From NCBI RefSeq assembly GCF_000786205.1, contig NZ_JROH01000028.1:1-45681 (forward strand): a stretch of DNA of 45,681 nucleotides, given 5' to 3'. The DNA comes from Sphingomonas sp. 37zxx (GTDB lineage Bacteria; Pseudomonadota; Alphaproteobacteria; Sphingomonadales; Sphingomonadaceae). This document shows, piece after piece, positions 25,211-39,851 of the stretch (position 1 is the stretch's first letter; the number at the start of each line of letters is the position of its first letter). Made by a program: the position numbers and the translations under genes. The notes under the pieces were generated by a model that saw only the letters and a list, made by a program, of their open reading frames with translations, searched no databases and was not told the DNA's origin.

Positions 25211-27714
25211 GCCAGTCCGAGCGTAGCCCCGTTACCGCCGTGCTTGGCCCGACCAACACGGGCAAGACCCATCTCGCGGTCGAGCGCATGGTCGCGCATT
25301 CCAGCGGTATCATGGGGTTTCCGCTGCGGCTGCTGGCGCGCGAGGTCTATGACCGGATCGTCGCGCTGAAAGGGCCGAGCGAAGTCGCGCTGCTAACCGG
25401 CGAGGAAAAGATCCTGCCGCCCAAGGCGCGCTGGTTCCTCTGCACCGCCGAATCGATGCCAACCGACCGCGACGTGGCCTTTGTTGCGCTCGACGAAGCG
25501 CAGTTGAGCGCCGATCCCGAGCGCGGCCATGTCTTCACCGATCGCTTGCTGCGCGCACGCGGGCGCGAGGAGACGATGATCCTGGGATCGGCATCGCTCA
25601 AGCCGATGCTCAAGGCGCTGGTGCCCGAGGCCGAGATTATCAGCCGCCCGCGCTTTTCGACGCTGAGCTATGCCGGCGCGCGCAAATTGTCGCGCTTGCC
25701 CAAACGAAGCGCCATCGTCGCCTTCTCGGTCGAGGAAGTCTATGCCGTTGCCGAGGCGATCCGGCGGCTGCGCGGCGGCACCGCGGTGGTGATGGGCGCG
25801 CTTTCCCCCCGCACCCGCAACGCGCAGGTGGCGATGTTCCAGGCGGGCGAGGTCGATTATCTGGTCGCGACCGATGCGATCGGCATGGGGCTCAACATGG
25901 ACGTCGCGCACGTCGCTTTTGCCTCGCTCCACAAGTTCGACGGGCGGCGCACCCGCCGGCTCACCGTCGCCGAAATGGCGCAGATCGCCGGGCGCGCGGG
26001 GCGGCACCAGCGCGACGGCACCTTCGGCGCGCTGCACGAGGAAGGGCCGAGCGCCTTTGGCCCCGAGGAAGTGATGGCGATCGAGGAGCATCAGGTGCCG
26101 CCGCTTCGCCAGCTTTACTGGCGCGAGGGCGAGCCGGATTTCGCTTCGCTCGACGGACTGATCGCCAGCCTGGAGATGCGCCCTGCGCACCAAATGCTTC
26201 GCGCCGCACCGCAGGCGATCGACCTGGCGGTGCTCAAGCGGCTGGCCGACGAAGATTGGGTCCGCGCGCGCACGCGATCGCCCGCGATGGTGCAGCGGCT
26301 ATGGGCGGCGTGCGGCCTGCCCGATTTCCGCAAGCTGGGGCTTGACCCGCATTCGCGCTTCGTCGGCCGGGTGTTCGGGCATTTGTCCGAGGGCAATGGC
26401 CATTTGCCGCACCAATGGTTCGCCGACGAGATTGCGCGGCTCGACCGGACCGAGGGCGATGTCGAAACGCTGGCCGGGCGGATCGCGGGCGCGCGAAGCT
26501 GGGCCTATATCGCGCATCGTAAGGACTGGCTGCTTGATCCGACGCATTGGGCCGAGCGCACCCGCGCGATTGAGGAGCGACTGTCCGACGCGCTCCACGC
26601 CAGCCTGCAACAGCGTTTCGTCGACAAGCGGACGACGGTGCTGCTGCGCAAAATCGGGGCCGATGCCAGTGCATTGCCGGTTACGATCGGCGGCGATGGC
26701 GAAGTGCTGGTCGACGAACAGGTGCTCGGGCGGCTCGACGGGTTTCGCTTCACCGTCGCCCCCGATGCGCGCGCGGGCGACAAGCGCATGTTGCTGGCCG
26801 CCGCCGAAAAGCGGCTGGTGGGCGAATGGAAGCGGCGGGCCGACGCGCTGATCGCCGCCGAGGATCGCGCGCTGATGCTGGTCGCCGAAACGGGCGAGCA
26901 GCCGGCGATCGCGTGGGACGGGCATGCAGTGGCGCGGTTGGTCGCCGGGCCTGCCACCGCCCGCCCGCGCATTCGCCCCGATCGCACGCTCGATTGCCTC
27001 GACCGGGGAACGCGCGATGCGGTGACCGCGCGGATCGAATCATGGGTCACCCGCCAGATGCAGCGGCATACGCCCGCATTGGTCTGGCTAGACATGGTGG
27101 CGCGCGATCCCGCTGCGCCGGCGGCGCTTCGCGCGGTGGCCACGGCGCTGGGCGAGGCGGGCGGAATAGCGCCGCGCGCCGATGTGGTGCAGGCGGTGTC
27201 GGCGCTCGATGGGCAGGCCCGGCAATGGCTTCGCAAGGCGGGGCTGGTGATCGGCACGCTTGACCTGTTCGATCCGCGATTGCTGAAGCCATTGCCCGCG
27301 CGGTGGCGTCGCGCACTGCTGGCGGCGCGGTGCGGCGAGCCGGTGGCACCTGTATTGCCGGTGGGTGCGACGGTGCTTGGTGCAGGCGACGCGCAGCCGG
27401 GCGTCGGTTTCCGCACGATCGGGGCGCAGGCGGTGCGAGTCGATCTGGTCGAGCGGATTGCCCGCGCCGCGCATGACGCCCGTGCTGGCCGCGCGCCATT
27501 CGTGCCCGATCCGGCGCTGGCAACCTCGATCGGCATGTCGCCTGACAGCTTTGCCAAGCTGATGGTGTTGCTGGGCTTTCGCAGCGAAGCGCAGGCCGAT
27601 GGCTCGCCGCATTGGACCTGGCGGGGCAGCCGGTTGCCGCGTCCCGCGCCGGTGCAGGCAACACCGGGCAACGCCTTTGCCGCGCTGCGCGAACTGGTCC
27701 CCGGTAATGGCTAG
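25207..27714 (+). CDS. Suv3-like DExx-box RNA/DNA helicase
   Basis: An 835-residue superfamily 2 helicase. Walker A is LGPTNTGKTHLA near residue 14, and the DEAD-like motif II reads DEAQ (residues 96-99). The next motifs are GSASLK, the C-terminal lobe VATDAIGMGLNMDVAHVAF and QIAGRAGRHQRDG (motif VI). The order and the phrase SSGIMGFPLRLLAREVYDR match the alphaproteobacterial relatives of mitochondrial Suv3, which unwinds RNA for degradation. The long Arg-rich C-terminal half is less conserved. The 3' end overlaps the S4 gene by 8 bp, implying coupling. Confidence 0.92.
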   Translation: MSQSERSPVTAVLGPTNTGKTHLAVERMVAHSSGIMGFPLRLLAREVYDRIVALKGPSEVALLTGEEKILPPKARWFLCTAESMPTDRDVAFVALDEAQLSADPERGHVFTDRLLRARGREETMILGSASLKPMLKALVPEAEIISRPRFSTLSYAGARKLSRLPKRSAIVAFSVEEVYAVAEAIRRLRGGTAVVMGALSPRTRNAQVAMFQAGEVDYLVATDAIGMGLNMDVAHVAFASLHKFDGRRTRRLTVAEMAQIAGRAGRHQRDGTFGALHEEGPSAFGPEEVMAIEEHQVPPLRQLYWREGEPDFASLDGLIASLEMRPAHQMLRAAPQAIDLAVLKRLADEDWVRARTRSPAMVQRLWAACGLPDFRKLGLDPHSRFVGRVFGHLSEGNGHLPHQWFADEIARLDRTEGDVETLAGRIAGARSWAYIAHRKDWLLDPTHWAERTRAIEERLSDALHASLQQRFVDKRTTVLLRKIGADASALPVTIGGDGEVLVDEQVLGRLDGFRFTVAPDARAGDKRMLLAAAEKRLVGEWKRRADALIAAEDRALMLVAETGEQPAIAWDGHAVARLVAGPATARPRIRPDRTLDCLDRGTRDAVTARIESWVTRQMQRHTPALVWLDMVARDPAAPAALRAVATALGEAGGIAPRADVVQAVSALDGQARQWLRKAGLVIGTLDLFDPRLLKPLPARWRRALLAARCGEPVAPVLPVGATVLGAGDAQPGVGFRTIGAQAVRVDLVERIARAAHDARAGRAPFVPDPALATSIGMSPDSFAKLMVLLGFRSEAQADGSPHWTWRGSRLPRPAPVQATPGNAFAALRELVPGNG

Positions 27715-28027
27715 TGCTGGGGCTCCCTTGGCGGAAATGCGGCTCGACCTGTTCCTATGGTATGCCCGCTTCGCCAAGTCCCGCGCCGTGGCACAGCGCA
27801 TCGCCGAGGCGGGAACCCTGCGGCTCGACGGGCGACGGATCGAGCGGAGTTCGGCCTGTGTTCGGGTGGGATCGGTGCTGGCATTCCCGCTGCATGGCCG
27901 TATCCGGGTGGTCCGGGTCGAAGCGCTGCCGGCCCGGCGCGGGCCGCCCGCCGAGGCGGTGATCCACTACAGCAGTCTGGACCCGGTTACCCCCAAGGGC
28001 GTTGACGTGCAGGATGGTGCGGCATAG
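27707..28027 (+). CDS. S4 domain RNA-binding protein (Hsp15-like)
   Basis: About 106 residues containing one S4 RNA-binding domain: [39 protein letters not shown] and [19 protein letters not shown]. This resembles Hsp15, which rescues stalled 50S-peptidyl-tRNA complexes. The start at 27707 overlaps the helicase stop; an in-frame ATG at 27737 (MRLDLFL) would match shorter homologues. Linkage with a Suv3-type helicase suggests an RNA-processing theme. Confidence 0.88.
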   Translation: MASAGAPLAEMRLDLFLWYARFAKSRAVAQRIAEAGTLRLDGRRIERSSACVRVGSVLAFPLHGRIRVVRVEALPARRGPPAEAVIHYSSLDPVTPKGVDVQDGAA

Positions 28028-28064
28028 CAGCATCTTCGACCTGCTTACTGGAGCAACACTGCCA

Positions 28065-28406
28065 ATGACCTACGTCGTCACCGACGCCTGCATCCGCTGC
28101 AAGTACATGGATTGCGTCGAGGTGTGCCCCGTCGATTGCTTCTATGAAGGCGAGAATATGCTGGTGATCAATCCCAGCGAGTGCATCGATTGTGGCGTGT
28201 GCGAGCCCGAATGTCCCGCCGAGGCGATCCTGCCCGACACCGAAAGTGGGCTGGAGCAATGGCTCGAGCTGAACAACACCTTCTCGGCGCAATGGCCCAA
28301 CGTCACCCGCAATGCCGGCCAGACCCCCGACGATGCCGATGCGTTTAAGGGCGTGGCGAACAAGTTCGAAGAGCATTTCTCCGCCGAACCCGGCGCAGGC
28401 GACTGA
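28065..28406 (+). CDS. fdxA: Seven-iron ferredoxin FdxA
   Basis: A 113-residue ferredoxin with 3Fe-4S and 4Fe-4S clusters. By analogy with Azotobacter FdI, C9, C17 and C50 would bind the 3Fe cluster, and C21, C40, C43 and C46 the 4Fe cluster. The N-terminal sequence [20 protein letters not shown] and the long C-terminal extension ([19 protein letters not shown]) fit FdxA. A GGAG lies about 11 bases before the ATG at 28065. It is 37 bp after the S4 gene and probably in the same transcript. Confidence 0.95.
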   Translation: MTYVVTDACIRCKYMDCVEVCPVDCFYEGENMLVINPSECIDCGVCEPECPAEAILPDTESGLEQWLELNNTFSAQWPNVTRNAGQTPDDADAFKGVANKFEEHFSAEPGAGD

Positions 28407-28413
28407 GCTTTTC

Positions 28414-28437
28414 CCCCCTCCCGCCAGTGGGAGGGGG
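28414..28437. terminator. Bidirectional hairpin between fdxA and manC
   Basis: A 9-bp stem ccccctccc / gggaggggg with a 6-nt loop lies between the convergent fdxA and mannose-1-phosphate guanylyltransferase genes. T tracts are weak, so Rho-independent strength is uncertain. Confidence 0.55.
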
Positions 28438-28445
28438 ATCGGACC

Positions 28446-29501
28446 CTACTTTTTCATCGCTTCCAGTAGCTGCTTGATCTCCTGGCTGCGGCCGCGCGGC
28501 AGGATCAGCACATCGTCGCCGCTCGCGACCACGATCAGGTCGGATACCCCGATCAGCGCGACTCGCTTGCCATCGGCGCGGATGAAGCAGTTGGCGGTGT
28601 CGATCGCCACGACATCGCCGCGACAGACATTGCCGCCGGCATCGCTTTCGCTGATCGCGTGCAGCGCATCCCAGCTGCCGACATCGCTCCATCCCATCGC
28701 GACCGGCACCACCGCCACCCGTTCGGCCTTTTCCATCACGGCATAGTCGATCGAATCGGATGGCGATGCGGCAAATGCCTGCGAATCGGGCCAGATCCGG
28801 TTGCCCTCGCGCCGGGCGGTGGCCATCGATTTCTCGACCGCCGCCAGTATTTCGGGGGCGTAAGTGGCCAAGGCCGCCAGATATTTATCGGCCCGGAACA
28901 GGAAGATGCCGCCATTCCAGGCATGGTCGCCACTTGCCAGCATCGCTTCGGCATCGGCACGCGGCGGCTTTTCGACGAACCGTTTGACGCGATGCACGCC
29001 GTCGGCAATCGCTTCGCCCACCTGGATATAGCCATATCCCGTCTCGGGCGCGTCGGGGGTAACACCGAAGGTCACCATCCACCCATCAGCCACCATCGGC
29101 ATTGCCCGGTGGATCGCCGCATGGAACGCCGGCAGATCAGCGATGACATGGTCCGACGGCATCACCAGCAGCGGCTGTTCGCCACCCCCCGCCGCGATCG
29201 CCGCCAGCGCGATCGCGGGCGCGGTGTTGCGGCCTGTCGGTTCGAGGATCAGCGAGTCGGCGGCGGCGTCGACTTCTGCCAGTTGGGCATCGATCAGGTC
29301 GGCATGATAGGCGTTGGCCACCACGATCGGCGGCGCGAACCGCTCGGCAATGCTCGCGCGCTTGGCGGTGAGCTGTAACATGGTGTGTTCGGCGGTGAGC
29401 GCCAGCAACTGCTTGGGCATTTCGGGTCGCGACATCGGCCACAATCGCGTCCCCGATCCACCGGAAAGGATGACGGGGATGATCGGGTTCGATGATGCCA
29501 T
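28446..29501 (-). CDS. manC: Mannose-1-phosphate guanylyltransferase
   Basis: A 351-residue enzyme that makes GDP-mannose from mannose-1-phosphate and GTP. The nucleotidyltransferase signature is LSGGSGTRLWPMSRPEMPKQ at the start, followed by EPTGRNTAPAIALAAI, MPSDHVI, the FVEKPP motif and WNGGIFLFRADKYL. Only the pyrophosphorylase domain is present; the C-terminal phosphomannose-isomerase cupin of bifunctional ManC proteins is missing. The ATG at 29501 is used because it directly precedes the core. It is divergent from the exopolysaccharide genes, which suggests precursor supply. Confidence 0.93.
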   Translation of the reverse strand: MASSNPIIPVILSGGSGTRLWPMSRPEMPKQLLALTAEHTMLQLTAKRASIAERFAPPIVVANAYHADLIDAQLAEVDAAADSLILEPTGRNTAPAIALAAIAAGGGEQPLLVMPSDHVIADLPAFHAAIHRAMPMVADGWMVTFGVTPDAPETGYGYIQVGEAIADGVHRVKRFVEKPPRADAEAMLASGDHAWNGGIFLFRADKYLAALATYAPEILAAVEKSMATARREGNRIWPDSQAFAASPSDSIDYAVMEKAERVAVVPVAMGWSDVGSWDALHAISESDAGGNVCRGDVVAIDTANCFIRADGKRVALIGVSDLIVVASGDDVLILPRGRSQEIKQLLEAMKK

Positions 29502-29608
29502 AGACCGGGCTTTCCTAGATTTATTGTCGCTATGCGCCGACCGCGGGCGCAGGGAAAGCATCTAGAACCCGCGACGCTGGCGTTCGTTCAGCTTTTCTTC
29601 GTCAATTG

Positions 29609-29635
29609 TTGGCATGCCCGACATGTGTCGGCCAA
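29609..29635. promoter_or_regulatory. Inverted repeat in the divergent EPS promoter region
   Basis: A perfect 14-bp palindrome ccgacatgtgtcgg (29618-29631) is flanked by ttggc (29609-29613) and gccaa (29631-29635). It lies 31 bp upstream of the sugar transferase start and about 110 bp from the manC start. It is a candidate operator. No convincing sigma-54 -24/-12 promoter was found here. Confidence 0.4.
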
Positions 29636-29665
29636 CCTTACACCCATTGATGCGGAGCGCATGCG

Positions 29666-31054
29666 ATGATCCGCTTGTTCAAGCATTATGTGCCCAATGC
29701 GGTGCTATTGCTCGCGCTGCTCGATTGCATGTGCCTGATCGCCGCCGCCGAGTTTGGCTGGCAGTATCGCGTCCACGAGCTTGGCCTTGACCCCGAAGCA
29801 TTTACGACCCGAATCCCGCAGTTGCTGAGTTTCGCCGCCAGCCTGGGCACCGCGATGGTCGCGGTGGGTGCCTATAGCCCCGAGGCGCTGACATCGATGC
29901 GGGTGGCGACCGCGCGGCTGATCGTTGCGGTGTCGCTTGGCACGATCTTCCTCGCCGTGCTGTTTTTCCTGGTGCCCGCGCTCACCTTCTGGCGCTCGAA
30001 CCTGCTGTACGCGATGGTCGCTGCGGTTGGACTGTTGTTCATGCTGCGCCTGTTGGTGGGCAAGACGCTGGGCAGCCAGGTGTTCAAGCGCCGCGTGGTG
30101 GTGCTGGGGGCGGGGCCGCGCGCCGCGCGGCTGAAGGCGCTGGCGCGTGCGCCGGGCGCTGGCTTCGTCGTGGTCGGCTATGTGTCGATGAGCGAGGCCA
30201 ATCGCGTGATCCCCGAGGCGATCGCGCGCGATGCGATCTTCAACCTGGCCGATCATGTCGTGCTGCTCAACGCCTATGAAGTCGTGCTCGCGCTCGAGGA
30301 GCGCCGCAACGCGCTGCCGCTGAAAGACCTGGTGCGGATCAAGACCACCGGGGTGCATGTCAACGAAATCTCGACCTTTCTCGAGCGCGAGACGGGGCGG
30401 GTCGATCTCGACAGTCTCAACCCGTCCTGGCTGATTTTTTCCGACGGATTCTCGTCAGGCCGGATGCTATCGAGCGCGTTCAAGCGCCTGTTCGATGTCG
30501 CCGCCAGCCTGTTGCTGCTCATGCTGGCGCTGCCGGTTATCATCATCATGGCGGTGGTGGTGAAGCTGAGCAGCAAGGGGCCGGCCTTTTACAGGCAGCG
30601 GCGGGTCGGCCTGTACAGTCAGGGTTTCGACATCGTGAAGCTGCGGTCGATGCGCGTCGATGCCGAAGTCGATGGACAGGCGGTGTGGGCCGAAAAGGAC
30701 GATCCGCGCATCACCGCCGTCGGCCGCTTCATCCGCAAGACGCGGATCGACGAACTGCCGCAATGCTGGAGCGTGCTGAAGGGCGAGATGAGCTTTGTCG
30801 GCCCGCGGCCCGAACGCCCGCAATTCGTCGACGATCTGGAACAGCAGCTGCCCTATTATGCCGAACGGCACATGGTGAAGCCGGGCATTACCGGCTGGGC
30901 GCAGATCAACTATCCCTATGGCGCATCGATGGAAGATGCCCGGCAAAAGCTGGAATACGACCTGTATTACGCCAAGAATTATTCGCCGTTTCTCGATATT
31001 CTGATCCTGTTGCAGACGATCCGCGTGGTGCTGTGGCCCGAGGGTGCCCGGTGA
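29666..31054 (+). CDS. XrtA-system undecaprenyl-phosphate sugar transferase (priming glycosyltransferase)
   Basis: A 462-residue membrane protein that starts exopolysaccharide repeat-unit synthesis on undecaprenyl phosphate. Four N-terminal hydrophobic segments lead into a Rossmann-like domain (VVVLGAGPRAARL, about residue 150) and then a C-terminal bacterial sugar transferase domain. The latter starts FKRLFDVAASLLLLMLALP and has DDPRITAVGRFIRKTRIDEL, GEMSFVGPRPERP and KPGITGWAQINYPYG. It fits the TIGR03013 group found with PEP-CTERM/XrtA loci. It is followed 7 bp later by prsK, probably as one operon. Confidence 0.92.
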   Translation: MIRLFKHYVPNAVLLLALLDCMCLIAAAEFGWQYRVHELGLDPEAFTTRIPQLLSFAASLGTAMVAVGAYSPEALTSMRVATARLIVAVSLGTIFLAVLFFLVPALTFWRSNLLYAMVAAVGLLFMLRLLVGKTLGSQVFKRRVVVLGAGPRAARLKALARAPGAGFVVVGYVSMSEANRVIPEAIARDAIFNLADHVVLLNAYEVVLALEERRNALPLKDLVRIKTTGVHVNEISTFLERETGRVDLDSLNPSWLIFSDGFSSGRMLSSAFKRLFDVAASLLLLMLALPVIIIMAVVVKLSSKGPAFYRQRRVGLYSQGFDIVKLRSMRVDAEVDGQAVWAEKDDPRITAVGRFIRKTRIDELPQCWSVLKGEMSFVGPRPERPQFVDDLEQQLPYYAERHMVKPGITGWAQINYPYGASMEDARQKLEYDLYYAKNYSPFLDILILLQTIRVVLWPEGAR

Positions 31055-31061
31055 TCCGGCG

Positions 31062-34487
<3,426 letters not shown>

Positions 34488-34504
<17 letters not shown>

Positions 34505-36461
34505 GTCGCGGCGGACGGTGCGGCGACGGCTGGTGATGGGCGGGGCGGCAATCGCCCTCCTGGTCGTGCTGCTGCTAGGCGTTCGTGCCGTTTGGCCCCA
34601 GCGTAGCGATCGCGCCGGATCGAATGCGGCGATTGCGCGCGCGCTGGGTGAACTCGAGACCGGCAACCCAAGTGCGGCGGTGGCGGCAGCGCGGGCGGCG
34701 GTGCTGGCCGATTCCGGCTACGGCCTGGCGCATGCGGTGTTGGCCCGCGCGCAACTGGCGCTCGACGACGGTGCCGGGGCGGCGGCGTCGCTCGATCGTG
34801 CGGGCAAGGCGGGTTTCGACCTGCGGCGCGTTGGGCAATTGCGCGCGCATGCGACCTATCTACAGGGCGATGCCGCGCGCGCGCTGGCGGAGGTGGAGCG
34901 TAGCGATCCGCGCTATGCCCGCTATGCCGATCGTGTTCGTGCGATGGCGCTGGCCGATCAGGGCGAGGGCGATCGGGCGCGGGCGCTGCTCGAAACGGCG
35001 GTGGCCACGCGGCCGGGCGATTGGCCAAGCTGGGTGACGCTTGGCCGCCTTCGGCTGGAAAACGGTGATGCGGGCGGCGCGATTATCGCCAGCGCCCGTG
35101 CCCATGCCGCCGATCCGCGCCAGGTCGATAGCTTGCGGCTGCGTGCCGAAATGGTGCGGAGCCAGTTCGGGCCGATGGCGGCGCTGCCCTGGTTCGAGCG
35201 GGCGGTGGCGCGCGACCCCGCGCATTTCGAAGCGCTGATCGAATATGCCGCCACGCTGGGCGATGTCGGGCGGATGCGCGCGATGCTGGCAGCGGTGCGA
35301 AGGGCCGAGGCGGTGCGCCCCGCCGCGCCGCGTGCGCTGTATCTGCAAGCGGTGCTGGCCGCGCGCGCGGGTCGCTTCGATCTGGCCGAGGCGATCGTCC
35401 AGCGGCTGGGCGGCGCGGGCGAGGGGATGCCCGGCGTGCTGCTGTTGAAGGGGAGCATCAACCTTCAGACCGGGCGGCTGGAACAGGCGATCGAAGCGCT
35501 GCAAGCGCTGGTCGATCGCCAGCCGCGCAACCGCAGCGCGCGGCGGCTGCTGGCGCTGGCGCTCGCCCGATCCGACGGCGCGCGCGGCGCGACCGACGTG
35601 CTGCGTCCGGTGGTCCAGCGCGGGGATGCCGACAGCTATGCGCTGGCGCTGGCGGCGCGCGCGTTAGAGCGGATGGGTGAGCGTGAGCCCGCCAGCGCGC
35701 TGCTCGATCGCGCGGCGACCCCGGCGCGCGGCGAAGCGGTGGCGTTTGCCGGCGGCGGCGACCTGCCGGCGCTGTTGGCGGCGGCCCGCGCGGCGGGTGG
35801 GGCACCGGGAGCGACCATCGCATTCGTCCGCGCGCTGGTGTTGCGCGGCGAAGCCGCGCGCGCGCTGGCGGAGGCGCAGGCGCTGGCCGCGCGCTATCCG
35901 GGCCTTCCCGCCGCGCATGCCGCCATCGGCGACGTGCTGATGCTGACCGGACAGCCCGTGCCTGCCGCGCAAGCCTTTGCGCGCGCCGCGTCGATCGGTT
36001 TCGACGAGCCGATCCTGCTGCGTCTGGTCGAGGCGCGCGCCGCCGCCGGGCAGCAGGTGGGCGCGGCGAATGCGCTGGCGCTGTTCGTGTCGCAGCATCC
36101 CGGCAATCTTGCCGCGCTTCGGCTGACCGGGGCGTGGCAATTGGCGGGCGGCGAATATGGCGGCGCGGTCGATACGCTGGAGGCGATCCGGGCGCGCATC
36201 GGCAATCGTGATGCCGGGGTGATGGCAGGCTTGGCCGCCGCCTATGTCGGCGTGGGCGAAGGGGGGCGTGCGCTGGAATATGCGCGCGCGGCTTATGCGC
36301 TTCAGCCGCAAAACCCGGTGGTGGCCGATGCCTATGGCCAGGCGCTGGCAGCGACCGGCGACCGGGCGGGGGCGGTGCAATTGTTCCGAAAGGCGGCGAC
36401 GATCGCCCCGCGCCACCCGGCGATCCGCGCGCATCTGGCGGAGACGCTGGCCGGATATTGA
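34488..36461 (+). CDS. Membrane-anchored TPR protein of the XrtA locus (PrsT-like)
   Basis: A 657-residue protein with a basic N-terminus, one membrane anchor (VMGGAAIALLVVLLLGVRAVW, about residues 16-36) and roughly fifteen helical tetratricopeptide-like repeats rich in Ala/Arg. Repeat cores such as LKGSINLQTGRLEQAIEALQ and AYGQALAATGDRAGAVQLFR are clear. Position after prsR, overlapping its end by 17 bp, fits PrsT-type proteins of exosortase/EPS loci, although it is shorter than classical PrsT. It probably scaffolds polysaccharide assembly. Confidence 0.82.
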
Positions 36462-36516
36462 GGGGATGAAGCAGGATCGCTTGACGCTTTGGCCGGTTGG
36501 CTGGAAATGGGCGGCT

Positions 36517-37332
36517 ATGGGTACATCCAAAACACTGGCGCGGATCGCCGATGCGCTCGATCGGCTGGCACCGCCGCGCTTGGCCGCCGCCGATCCACTA
36601 GCGCATCCAGCTTATGTCTGGCGCGGCGAAGCGTTGGTGGCGGCGCGATCCTTTGATCCCTTGCCGATTGAGCGGCTGGTTGGGATCGACGCGCAAAAGG
36701 CGACCTTGCTCGCCAATCTGCGCCGGCTGGCGGCGGGGCATGCGGCGCAGGATGCGTTGCTATGGGGCGCGCGCGGCACCGGCAAGTCGGCGCTGGTGAA
36801 GGCCGCAGTCGGCGCGGTGCAGGCCGAAGGCGGCGCGCTGGCGCTGATCGAGGCGGCGGCGGGGGATGTCGCGACCTTGCCCGCCTTGTTCGCAGCGATC
36901 GACGGCACGCCGCGCGCGTTCGTGATCTTTGTCGATGATCTGGGATTCGACACCGCCGCCGATGCGCGGTCGCTGCGTTCGCTGCTCGAAGGCGGGGCCG
37001 AAGCGCGGCCCGGCAATGCGCGGCTGGTGGTGACATCGAACCGCCGCCATTTGATCCCGCGCGACATCGCCGAGCAGGAAAGCGCGATCAACCAGCGCGA
37101 CGTGATCGATGACCAACTGGCGCTCGCCGATCGCTTTGGACTCAGCCTTGGCTTCCACGCGCTCGACCAGGACGGTTACCTCGCGATCGTGCGCGGTTAT
37201 TGCGATGCCGAAGGCCTGCCCTTTGACGCGCATGACGCAGTGCAATGGGCGACGCGGCGTGGCAGCCGATCGGGGCGGGTGGCGTGGCAATATGTCACCG
37301 AAGTCGCGGGGCGCGAGGGGCGCGCGGTTTAG
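36517..37332 (+). CDS. DUF815 family AAA+ ATP-binding protein
   Basis: About 271 residues. Walker A is WGARGTGKSALVKA and Walker B is FVIFVDDLGFD. The family sequence RLVVTSNRRHLIPRD with ALADRFGLSLGFHALDQDGYLAIV follows. DUF815 proteins are predicted AAA+ ATPases of unknown role. In-frame ATGs at 36466 and 36517 are possible; the second matches typical lengths. The stop overlaps that of a convergent toxin gene by 4 bp. Confidence 0.85.
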   Translation: MGTSKTLARIADALDRLAPPRLAAADPLAHPAYVWRGEALVAARSFDPLPIERLVGIDAQKATLLANLRRLAAGHAAQDALLWGARGTGKSALVKAAVGAVQAEGGALALIEAAAGDVATLPALFAAIDGTPRAFVIFVDDLGFDTAADARSLRSLLEGGAEARPGNARLVVTSNRRHLIPRDIAEQESAINQRDVIDDQLALADRFGLSLGFHALDQDGYLAIVRGYCDAEGLPFDAHDAVQWATRRGSRSGRVAWQYVTEVAGREGRAV

Positions 37333-37619
37333 GTCAGGTCGATTGATTGCAGGTCGCGTGCGGCATGGATGACGCGCAACACTGTAACAGTGCCCGGCTC
37401 GACCCGGTAGAATATGACATAACCCCCCGTGGTCAGCCCGCGCAGTCCTTCACCAAGCTCGCTTCGGTCCGGGGCGCTGCGGGGAAAATTGCCTAGCCGC
37501 TGAACCGCCGATTCGAGTTTGTTGACGAGGCGACCGGCGGCTGCCTCATTTTCCTGGGCGATATGAAAATAGATTTCGTCGAGATCGTCGCGCGCTTTTG
37601 CGAGATAGCGAAGATTCAC
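37329..37619 (-). CDS. RelE/ParE family toxin
   Basis: A 96-residue basic protein: NLRYLAKARDDLDEIYFHIAQ, LESAVQRLGNFPRSAPDRSEL, RGLTTGGYVIFYRVEPGTVTVLRVIHAARD. This is the ParE/RelE fold, whose members poison gyrase or cleave mRNA. It starts at a GTG that overlaps the antitoxin TGA (GTGA), so translation is coupled. The typical C-terminal arginine/histidine stretch (VIHAARD) is intact. Confidence 0.9.
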   Translation of the reverse strand: MNLRYLAKARDDLDEIYFHIAQENEAAAGRLVNKLESAVQRLGNFPRSAPDRSELGEGLRGLTTGGYVIFYRVEPGTVTVLRVIHAARDLQSIDLT

Positions 37620-37894
37620 GACCCCGCGCGCGCGGCGGCAAGGCGTTCGTTGCCGCGACGAATAATATCCTGAAAAAAGTCGTCGGGCATGTCGATCGGG
37701 TCGCCGCTTGCGAGTCCTTCCTCGATCAGTGCGCGCAGCCTTGAAATCTCGGCTTCGCGGGCGCGATTCCAAAATCGCACTGCTGCTCGAACTGCCGCTT
37801 CTGCGTCGGCATAGTCGCCCGCAGCTACTGCATGGTCGATTCCTGAAGCCTCGGCTTCATCTACCTCGATCGTGATCTTACGAATCGCACCCAT
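37616..37894 (-). CDS. ParD-like ribbon-helix-helix antitoxin
   Basis: A 92-residue acidic protein. The N-terminal RHH DNA-binding part reads MGAIRKITIEVDEAEASGID and GDYADAEAAVRAAVRFWNR, and the C-terminal LRALIEEGLASGDP is the usual toxin-neutralising segment. It should repress its own operon and block the downstream toxin. It begins 27 bp from the ABC-F stop on the same strand. Confidence 0.9.
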   Translation of the reverse strand: MGAIRKITIEVDEAEASGIDHAVAAGDYADAEAAVRAAVRFWNRAREAEISRLRALIEEGLASGDPIDMPDDFFQDIIRRGNERLAAARAGS

Positions 37895-37921
37895 TTTCAG
37901 CCTCCATCGCGGGCCAGCCTA

Positions 37922-39715
<1,794 letters not shown>

Positions 39716-39851
39716 GATGGGCACGCTCTAGGGCGCGGACGGTTTAGCGGCAATGGTTGCGTACTGCGTTGCCATTTCGCCACGCGCACGTTGCCGAATG
39801 GCGACGTTTTCATTCAGAGGCTGTTCAAGGCGCGAACCCTATGCAAAGCCA

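Noticed and set aside
25207..27714. Ligase-associated DEXH (Lhr-type) helicase as partner of the ligase at 9939
   Set aside because: Motifs match the Suv3 family, not Lhr-type, and the gene is 14 kb away.
29502..29665. Sigma-54 -24/-12 promoter before the XrtA-locus operon
   Set aside because: A TGGCATG sequence is present but no GC at the correct spacing follows.
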